38,075 nucleotides of DNA from Xenococcaceae cyanobacterium MO_167.B27 (GTDB lineage Bacteria; Cyanobacteriota; Cyanobacteriia; Cyanobacteriales; Xenococcaceae). This document shows, piece by piece, positions 32,128 to 38,075 of this stretch. The notes beneath the pieces are model-generated. The model made no database searches. It saw only the letters and a list, made by a program, of their open reading frames with translations, and had not been told where the DNA came from. Numbering within the stretch: position 1 is the first letter of the stretch; each line of letters begins with the position of its first letter. The stretch spans positions 1 through 38,075 of the forward strand of contig JASJCP010000037.1 in NCBI GenBank assembly GCA_030065935.1. Direction: 5' to 3'. The position numbers were made by a program, and so were the translations under genes.

Positions 32128-33891
32128 TTACTGAAAACCACTTTCCCAAACAGAGATAATCACTCGATCTTTAGAGTCTCGCTGAATTTTGCCTTCTAGA
32201 TTACCTACTTTAAAGAAACTAAAACGATCCTGACGATTATATATCCTTCTGAGTTTTTCTTTAACAGCAGAAGGTGCATTTCCTCTTAGCAATTGAGCTA
32301 GAGTATCTTGCATTGCTCCTAGAGTGAGAGATTGATTTAGTGCAATATCTGTTTGGCGGATTTTTCCTGTACTATCAGAACGATAACTTAGGTTTACCAT
32401 GTCGGGTACAGCATCTTGATAGACTAAGATGCGACTGTTTTCGCGCCAGTCATTTCTTTCGGAAGTAGGTTCTCCTAGGGTAATGACAAGCTGATTTTCC
32501 GAACTTCCTGTAGTCGGGATGGGTATGTCAATTTCTCGTCTTGGTCGTGGTTTAGGTCTGCGTATATCAGGTTGGGGTATTTGAGGTTGAGGTCTGGGAT
32601 TAATAACTATTTCAGGGGGGGTTTTTTCTTCCTCTGCGGGTTCGGGTTTTTTGGGTTTGGTCGCTTCGATAACGTTTTCTATAGTATCGGTGTCTTCAGT
32701 AATGGTTTCTTCAGGATTTGTTTCCTCAATCGTTTTTCCTGTTTCTGGTTCAGTTGGTTTGATTATTTCTTCGGTGGGAGAAGGGAATGATGGCTTAGGG
32801 TTACTGGGTTCAACTTTAGCTTGGGGAGCAGGTTGATAACGACGAGGGGCGACAGTATTGAGAAATGCTGTAACAGCAAAAGCTAATGTTCCTACTCCTA
32901 ATGCTCCTGTAACTAAGAAAAAGAATAAGCTTTTTCCTAACCAATTAATTTTCAGAGGGGATTTTGACTGGGGAACACGATTCTTGTAAGCTACTGTTCC
33001 TTTGAAGTCTTGATAAATTTGGTCGGTAGCAGCAGGAGAAACTTTTACTGTTGCATTCGCGACATCTTGATAGTTGGTTTGAGCTTGTAGGGCCTTAAGC
33101 ATTTCTTGGGCTGTAGCATAGCGATCACGAGGATGAAATCTAACTGCTTTATCTAATACTGCTACTAAATTAGGCTCTGCATCATTAGCATCCTGATGCC
33201 AGATTATTTCTCCTGTTTGAGGATCAGTGTCTAATTCTTGAGGGGATTTTCCTGTTAGTAAGAAGATAGCGGTTAATCCTAAACTATAAAGGTCGCTAGA
33301 ATAGAGGGGACGACCTGCTGCTTGTTCTGATGGCATATAACCAGGTGTGCCAATGGAATCAGACAAAGCATTACTGTTTACGCTTTCTAATGTATTTGCT
33401 ACAGCTTCTTTCACTGCACCAAAATCAATCAAGACGGGAAAGCGGTCTTTATCTCGGATAATAATATTTTCAGGTTTAATATCTCTGTGAACTATACGGC
33501 GGGAGTGAATGTAGTTTAATACTGGTAAAAGCTCAACTAGAATCTGTGTTACTTTCTGAGAACTTAAGTTACTTTCTTTTTCCCGTTTTTGGGCGAGGGT
33601 GTCTCCTTCGATCCATTCTTGAACGAGATAAAACTTATCATTTTCGGAAAAATAGGCATAAAGACGAGGAATTTGGCTATTTTCTTCCCCTAGCTCTTCT
33701 AGAATTACAGCTTCTCGTTGAAATCGCTCCTGCATCCATTGGGGAATCTCACCTTGCTGCACTACGGGTTTAAGCTGTTTGATGACACACTTTCTTCCCG
33801 AGGGCATATTGGTGTCTTCTGCAAGGTATGTTTCCCCAAAACCACCTCTACCTAAAGTTTTCAGAATCTGATAGCGATTATTTAATAGCAC
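32128..33891 (-). CDS. Membrane Ser/Thr protein kinase (PknB-like)
   Basis: The 587-aa protein has an N-terminal Hanks-type kinase domain: glycine loop GRGGFGE (14-20), catalytic lysine K38 (VIKQL), catalytic loop HRDIKPEN (D137) and DFG (D156), then GTPGYMPSEQ as activation segment. A transmembrane helix follows (about 318-345, FFFLVTGALGVGTLAFAV). Outside the kinase is a Pro/Glu/Thr-rich linker (about 350-455, many PxPxP) and a C-terminal domain of about 120 residues starting LVITLGEPTSER that I do not recognise and that may sense a signal. It has a typical cyanobacterial layout. The GIY-YIG gene is 18 bp upstream on the same strand. Confidence 0.93.
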   Translation of the reverse strand: MLLNNRYQILKTLGRGGFGETYLAEDTNMPSGRKCVIKQLKPVVQQGEIPQWMQERFQREAVILEELGEENSQIPRLYAYFSENDKFYLVQEWIEGDTLAQKREKESNLSSQKVTQILVELLPVLNYIHSRRIVHRDIKPENIIIRDKDRFPVLIDFGAVKEAVANTLESVNSNALSDSIGTPGYMPSEQAAGRPLYSSDLYSLGLTAIFLLTGKSPQELDTDPQTGEIIWHQDANDAEPNLVAVLDKAVRFHPRDRYATAQEMLKALQAQTNYQDVANATVKVSPAATDQIYQDFKGTVAYKNRVPQSKSPLKINWLGKSLFFFLVTGALGVGTLAFAVTAFLNTVAPRRYQPAPQAKVEPSNPKPSFPSPTEEIIKPTEPETGKTIEETNPEETITEDTDTIENVIEATKPKKPEPAEEEKTPPEIVINPRPQPQIPQPDIRRPKPRPRREIDIPIPTTGSSENQLVITLGEPTSERNDWRENSRILVYQDAVPDMVNLSYRSDSTGKIRQTDIALNQSLTLGAMQDTLAQLLRGNAPSAVKEKLRRIYNRQDRFSFFKVGNLEGKIQRDSKDRVIISVWESGFQ

Positions 33892-33909
33892 AGCAGTAAA
33901 TAGTAATTT

Positions 33910-34449
33910 CTACTTTAAATCTAATAAACCTTGTTCTTTGAGTTTAGGATTAAAACGGACATCCATATTGACTCCGCGATCGCGTAATTGTTCCTTGATT
34001 TCTGCTTCTACTCTCCTAGCAACTTGTTTTAGTATTTTAGTTTTTCCTAGTTCATCACTCTGATTATATTGTGCCTTTTCTGACTCTGTCATAGCAGGTT
34101 TAGCATCTATAGATTTAGTCCATAATGTCTCCTGTTGGACATTCCCAGGGGGAGTTACCCCATTTTCTGCGATCCAAGCTTGACGTATAGCTTCTAAAAC
34201 GCTGCGACTAGGACGCTGGATAGTTTGTATTTTAAGCCAATAGCAGTTTTGGGGCTGACGTACTAAATGTTGTTTGAGACTGAGATAAATATCACGGGAA
34301 TAGCCCACAAATTGTAATATTTTATCTTGATTAAAAATACTATAGACCCCAATCTGCTTTTGGATATCTTCACTAATATTACCCTCACTATCTAAATAAG
34401 GAAGATAAGCTAGACTTTCTAGGGTGGGAATTGTTGTTTGATTGTTCAT
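33910..34449 (-). CDS. GIY-YIG-like protein
   Basis: The 179-aa protein carries a GIY-YIG-like start (GVYSIFNQDKILQFVGYSRDIYLSLKQHL, about 34-62), with the GxY strand, the second strand VGYS and the following arginine. An acidic region (about 84-95, LEAIRQAWIAENG) provides the usual Glu. The remaining 80 residues (KTKILKQVARRVEAEIKEQL...) look like a helical cyanobacterial extension. The canonical YIG is FVG here, so nuclease activity is not certain. It lies 18 bp upstream of the kinase gene in the same direction and may be cotranscribed. Confidence 0.82.
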   Translation of the reverse strand: MNNQTTIPTLESLAYLPYLDSEGNISEDIQKQIGVYSIFNQDKILQFVGYSRDIYLSLKQHLVRQPQNCYWLKIQTIQRPSRSVLEAIRQAWIAENGVTPPGNVQQETLWTKSIDAKPAMTESEKAQYNQSDELGKTKILKQVARRVEAEIKEQLRDRGVNMDVRFNPKLKEQGLLDLK

Positions 34450-34507
34450 TCCTAATTGCTGATTGCTAATTGTGAAGCCCCCGCGGTCTTGGACTCCCGC
34501 TTACAAG

Positions 34508-34528
34508 CTCTTGAAATGAATTCAAGAG
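34508..34528. repeat. Hairpin and CGAT repeats in a repeat-rich gap
   Basis: CTCTTGAA-atgaa-TTCAAGAG is a perfect 8-bp hairpin. A GATCGATCGATC run follows at about 34536-34547. The gap 34450-34778 is made of short repeats and no credible gene was found. Confidence 0.7.
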
Positions 34529-34651
34529 ACAGCGGATCGATCGATCGGCTTTCCCCCATAAGCGACTGGCGAACCCGTAGGGCTAATTGCTAATTCTAAT
34601 TGTTCATTGTTCATTAAGGTAATAGGTATTTATTGTTACTGCTTCCTCATC

Positions 34652-34748
34652 CTTCATCCAGAATCCTTCATATTCCACCTCCCTTTGATCCTTCTTCATC
34701 CAGAATCCTTCATTCTGAGTCCCTTCATGCTTCATCCAGAATCCTTCA
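34652..34748. repeat. Three 19-bp direct repeats
   Basis: CTTCATCCAGAATCCTTCA occurs perfectly at 34652-34670, 34694-34712 and 34730-34748, spaced 42 and 36 bp, with CTTCATC-like heptamers between. On the minus strand the copies give a false EGFWMK peptide repeat. Confidence 0.9.
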
Positions 34749-34778
34749 CTCCACCGAAGTTTATTGAATTTATAGGAT

Positions 34779-36500
34779 TTAACGATCTCTAACACTAATA
34801 TAGCGATCGCTACGAATGTTGTGTAAGACAGAATTTACCGTAGGTGCTGCTTCCCCTAAAGTTGTTAAAATTTGTCCTCCCATTTCCAAGGCTGCTTCAA
34901 ATTCTGGTTGTACTACTTCTTTTGCTCCCATCTGATTCAGTATGTCAATCTCGCTATTATTATGGGAGCGAGCTACTACAGCTAATTGTGGAGCTATTTC
35001 TAGGGCGTGTTTTAGTAAGATACGGGTACTAGTAGGATCTGGTAAAGCAATTGCTAGAGCTTTAGCTGTGCTTAAATGGGCTTTTTCGAGGACTAATTCT
35101 GCATCTGCATCACCAAATATGTAAGGGATGTTTTCTTTTCGTAAATGTTTAGTTGCAGCTTCACTGTTTTCAATGACTAAAACGGGATATTGGCGATCGC
35201 GTAAGACTTTCACAATCACTTGTCCTACTCTACCGTAACCTGCTACCACTATATGATTACAAATCGTTTCGGGAATTAACATATCGCTATCGCTTTTATT
35301 AAAGTCGATAAAACGGGCAATACCTGGAATTTTGGCTAATTCTTCGGCAATTTTACCTGAAAATTCCATCATCATCGGCGTGACAACCAAAGTAATTGCT
35401 GTAGTACCAATTAATAATAAATACTTTTCCTGGGTAATAAAATTTAACTCTTTTCCTACTAAAGCTAGAACAAAGGAAAATTCTCCAATTTGATTTAATC
35501 CTAGAGCGGATATAATTGCAGTTTTAAAAGAATAACCAAACTGCCAAATTATGGGAAAGATGATCACGGCTTTACCCAACATAATTAGAGCTACTAAACC
35601 TAAAATAATTCCTGAGTTTTCCCATAACACATGAGGATCGATTAACATTCCAATGGAAGCAAAAAATAAACTACCAAAAGTGTCTCGCAAGGGAATTACT
35701 TTCGTTAAAGCTTGAGGGGAGTAATCAATTTCTGAAATAATCAATCCAGCTACAAAAGCCCCCATTTCAATGGATAAGCCAAGGCTAGCCGTAACTAAAG
35801 CCACTCCTAAACACAGAGCAATTGTTGTCAGTAAAAACAACTCACTACTTTCAGTCTGGGCGACACTTTTCATCATGGAGGGAACTATCCAATAGCCAAA
35901 AGCAAAAGCACTAGCAAAAAAGAGAACCCCTTTAAAAATTGCTCCCATCAAAGCAGCAGCAATATTACTTGGTTCATTAAGGGCTGGTAGGATAGCTAAC
36001 ATTAGTCCTAATGCTAAATCTTGAGCAATTAAAATTGCCAGCATTACTTGACCATGAACTGTATTAATTTCTCCCCTTTCTGTAAGGGTTTTTAAAACTA
36101 CTGCGGTGGAAGAAAGGGATAAAATCGCCCCTAAAAAGATGCCCTGAATGGGTGTTTCTACCCAACCACTCAACCAAGCACACAGAAACACTACTATAAT
36201 AGTTAGCCCAATCTGTAGCAAGCTCCCTTTAACAGCAATATCTTGAACTCGTTTTAATTCTGCCAGAGAAAATTCTACCCCTAAAGCAAAAAGCAAAAAT
36301 GCCACACCAATTTCTGCTAAAGATTTAATATCTTCAAGATTTGTTAACAACCCTAGTCCAAAAGGACCAATGGCTACACCACAGACTAAATAGCCTAAAA
36401 GTACTGGTTGACGTAATTTATGCGCCAAAAATCCTCCTAAAGCTGATGACCCTAATACTACGGTCAGATCGAAGACAAAGCTATCTACTGCTGCTGCCAT
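34779..36500 (-). CDS. Cation:proton antiporter, CPA2/KefB-like
   Basis: The 573-aa protein has about twelve transmembrane segments (residues 1-385; for example LLGYLVCGVAIGPFGLG, LSSTAVVLKTL, QDLALGLMLAIL) followed by a cytosolic TrkA-N/RCK domain with an NAD-binding Rossmann motif VVAGYGRVGQVIVKVL (about 413-428). This is the layout of KefB/KefC and cyanobacterial CPA2 antiporters, which exchange K+ or Na+ for H+ and are gated by nucleotide. The conserved QD in the transport core (AQDLALG) is present. It is monocistronic; a kinase and GIY-YIG pair lies downstream, separated by repeat DNA. Confidence 0.93.
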   Translation of the reverse strand: MAAAVDSFVFDLTVVLGSSALGGFLAHKLRQPVLLGYLVCGVAIGPFGLGLLTNLEDIKSLAEIGVAFLLFALGVEFSLAELKRVQDIAVKGSLLQIGLTIIVVFLCAWLSGWVETPIQGIFLGAILSLSSTAVVLKTLTERGEINTVHGQVMLAILIAQDLALGLMLAILPALNEPSNIAAALMGAIFKGVLFFASAFAFGYWIVPSMMKSVAQTESSELFLLTTIALCLGVALVTASLGLSIEMGAFVAGLIISEIDYSPQALTKVIPLRDTFGSLFFASIGMLIDPHVLWENSGIILGLVALIMLGKAVIIFPIIWQFGYSFKTAIISALGLNQIGEFSFVLALVGKELNFITQEKYLLLIGTTAITLVVTPMMMEFSGKIAEELAKIPGIARFIDFNKSDSDMLIPETICNHIVVAGYGRVGQVIVKVLRDRQYPVLVIENSEAATKHLRKENIPYIFGDADAELVLEKAHLSTAKALAIALPDPTSTRILLKHALEIAPQLAVVARSHNNSEIDILNQMGAKEVVQPEFEAALEMGGQILTTLGEAAPTVNSVLHNIRSDRYISVRDR

Positions 36501-36540
36501 AAGAGTTAAAATTAGGAATTTCTCTCTATCTTAAATGTCG

Positions 36541-36817
36541 GGAGATGAATCCTGACCAACAAAAAACCGCGTACAGGAAGTGCGTGTCTTGACTAGCAAC
36601 ACTGACGGGGTGACAAGAAACTTGAATGTAAGGAAGGGTGTGGGGCGGTTCGGAGACTTCATTACAAAACCGATACGGACATCTTACGGTGAGCCGTGCT
36701 CCCGCTCACCCCTGTCCTCCTCTTTTGGGTTCAATATCTAGATCTATTAAGTCTCCTCCCGGAGGGTGTGGGGGGTGGGGAAAATAGAAGCTAATAATGG
36801 AGACAGTTATTATTAAT
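36541..36817. other. Structured-looking non-coding block
   Basis: No gene is seen between the antiporter start and the IS66 remnant. The DNA is more GC-rich than its surroundings and has stem-loops, such as GGTGAGC/GCTCACC (36688-36694 with 36704-36710) and CCTCCCGGAGG near 36760. GTGCG near 36580 matches a group II intron 5' consensus, but I found no domain V, so the identity is open. Confidence 0.35.
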
Positions 36818-37972
36818 GTAACCGTTCACTCCCCCCCCTCAGAGCGCGAGCGTGTAAATTGAACAAAAATAATTCACCAGAGGTGGGATTGCTGTATGCT
36901 TATTTCATGGCTGGACTAAGTAAAGATGATTTGGCACAAATGAATCGAGACTACTTTCAATCTTTAGAGAAGGAAAGGTTGGTGGAAGTAGCCGATAATT
37001 TACATCAATTAGCTGTAGAACAGTGGGAAAAAATCAACTCCAATTCGAGGAATAGCTCTCAGCCACCATCAGGGGATAATCCGTTTCAGAAGCCTGATTC
37101 TTCCCAGGGAGAATCAAAATCCACCGCCTCCCCCCAGGAAAATATAGTTCAACAGCCAATAGCAACAGAATCAAAAATCAAAAGAAAGCCAGGAAGACAG
37201 AAGGGTTCAAAGGGATTTGGACGAAGTAAACCAGTCTCCATATCGTCTATTATTCCCCACTATCCAAGTCATTGCAATGCTTGTAATCAACCCAAAGAGC
37301 GAAACTGAAGCCAAACCTTACATGGGACACCATGTTCTGGAACTAGAAAACACAGAATTGGGATTAAAGATAGTTTGCCAATTACACCATTACTATCAAA
37401 GTAGTTGTAGTTGTGGACATCAATCCAAATCACAACCAGGCGTGGGGATTAGTTCGGTAATTGAAGGTCGCAGCCGGGACTTGAAGCTGACAGAATATGT
37501 TTTAGTAGGAAGCAATCTAGCTAGCTTTATTGCCAGCCTCGCAGTGCGTTACCGATTAAGCAGAGTCAAGATTCGGGAATTTTTAGCAGATTGGTTCGGA
37601 GTTTCCCTGAGTGTGGGAACAATTGACCGTTGTGTTCGAGAGGCAGGAGGGGAAGGGGGGAAATATTCCACTCTTAAGTGTTTGGCTCCAACAAGATTAC
37701 TTAAAATCCCCCCTTTCCCCGCCTGTGAACCAGTAGTTGAGGAATTATTAGCACAACTGCAACAAGCATCTATACTGCACATAGATGAAACACCTTGGTA
37801 CGAATCAGGAAAACTATACTGGTTGTGGGTCGCCATAGAAAGTAAAACCGCAGTCTTTCGGATTGCACCTCGTACCAAAGAAGAGTTCCAGCATTTAGTC
37901 AGAGAAACTTTTGTTGGATGGTTAATCACCGATGGTTATCTGGACTTTAGGAATGCGATCGCGAAAAATTAG
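36818..37972 (+). mobile_element. IS66-family remnant
   Basis: A GTAACCGTTCACTCCCC sequence at 36818 resembles an IS66 left tip (GTAA), 41 bp before the transposase frame. The transposase is frameshifted and loses its C-terminal part at 37972. No right end is inside the window. Confidence 0.6.
36859..37972 (+). pseudogene. IS66 transposase (TnpC-like), frameshifted and truncated
   Basis: The first frame (36859, TTG start; ATG at 36907) gives the IS66 N-terminus: SRNSSQPPSGDNPFQKP, KRKPGRQKGSKGFGRS and HYPSHCNACNQ. It breaks near 37285-37300 (CCCAAAGAGC). A second frame then continues SETEAKPYMGHHVLELENTE, CSCGHQS, REFLADWFGVSLSVGTIDRC, HIDETPWYESGKLYWLWVA and LITDGYLDFRNAI, with stop at 37972. 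Two of the DDE acidic residues (HIDET and TDGY) are seen. The third and the whole C-terminal third are absent, so it is dead. Confidence 0.85.
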
Positions 37973-38075
37973 TCAAGCTGTTATTTACTCTTGGTTGTAC
38001 TTGAATAGCCTGTTAGTTTTAGCCCCAAACAAAACCCCGCTCGGCTTTATGCTCGACAAAGATTTCCTTGTGGTT
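37973..38075. other. Window edge, no recognised gene
   Basis: The IS66 sequence stops matching at 37972. A minus-strand frame enters from the window edge and ends at 38019 (EIFVEHKAERGFVWG then stop). A plus-strand frame is also open to the edge. Neither is recognised; either may belong to a gene outside. Confidence 0.3.

Noticed and set aside
32572-32836. Plus-strand frames opposite the kinase linker
   Set aside because: They mirror the Pro/Glu-rich linker codons and show low-complexity Gly/Phe or Ser/Val composition.
34652-34748. CRISPR-like array of 19-bp repeats
   Set aside because: Only three repeats, spacers are themselves heptamer-like and unequal, and no cas genes are present.
34604-34795. 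63-aa minus-strand frame with EGFWMK three times
   Set aside because: The peptide repeat is just the translation of the three 19-bp DNA repeats; there is no ribosome site or conserved fold.
1-38075. tRNA, rRNA or origin features
   Set aside because: No cloverleaf with a TTCRA arm, rRNA-like conserved blocks or DnaA-box cluster was found by reading both strands.

Overview
The window is chromosomal DNA from a cyanobacterium. It carries chlG (chlorophyll synthase), ycf54 (Mg-protoporphyrin monomethyl ester cyclase partner), a petP-like cytochrome b6f gene and pdxJ. The HIP1 octamer GCGATCGC occurs all through coding and non-coding DNA. The DNA looks AT-rich, and many intergenic gaps hold tandem heptamers (GTTAGTA, CAATCAA, AGAATTC, AAGGATG, TATTCTC) of the kind seen in filamentous and pleurocapsalean cyanobacteria. 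I cannot name the genus from the sequence.

Layout. 1-224: the tail of an IscB-like HNH gene that ends inside a two-hairpin dispersed repeat. 386-6745: an ABC half-exporter, rnhA, an S4-domain RNA-binding protein whose N-terminus is encoded by a heptamer repeat, a cation/proton exchanger, a Tat-exported aldo/keto reductase, a DUF2064 glycosyltransferase and a Uma2 protein. 6837-10463: an accessory island with two overlapping unrecognised genes (the first DNA-binding-like) and an IS607-type element. Its recombinase gene has two frameshifts, while its 534-aa TnpB-related gene is open. 10572-17921: the tetrapyrrole and photosynthesis block (ArsA-like ATPase-chlG, petP, ycf54, pdxJ), interrupted by a polysaccharide ABC exporter pair, a saccharopine-dehydrogenase-like gene and a hairpin-rich MITE-like block.

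18086-24040: an export and RTX neighbourhood. It has a membrane-fusion adaptor, two tandemly duplicated genes that combine RTX-like N-termini with three DUF5648-type repeats, and an RTX gene that lacks any normal start codon. 24247-31998: a serine-beta-lactamase-fold membrane protein lacking the nucleophile Ser and catalytic Tyr, a cupin/methyltransferase pair divergent from an AraC regulator, a secreted hydrolase, a small secreted protein, a stranded Tat leader, an aldo/keto reductase, and an ArsR-DUF2087 regulator with paired palindromes around its -10 box. 32128-38075: a Ser/Thr kinase with a GIY-YIG neighbour, a CPA2 antiporter, a structured non-coding block, and a frameshifted, truncated IS66 transposase at the edge.

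The best candidates for undescribed biology are the IS607 element with a dead recombinase and an intact TnpB-related protein, the duplicated RTX/DUF5648 genes next to an export adaptor, and the pseudo-hydrolase at 24247. Genes were assigned by reading motifs only; no database search was possible.
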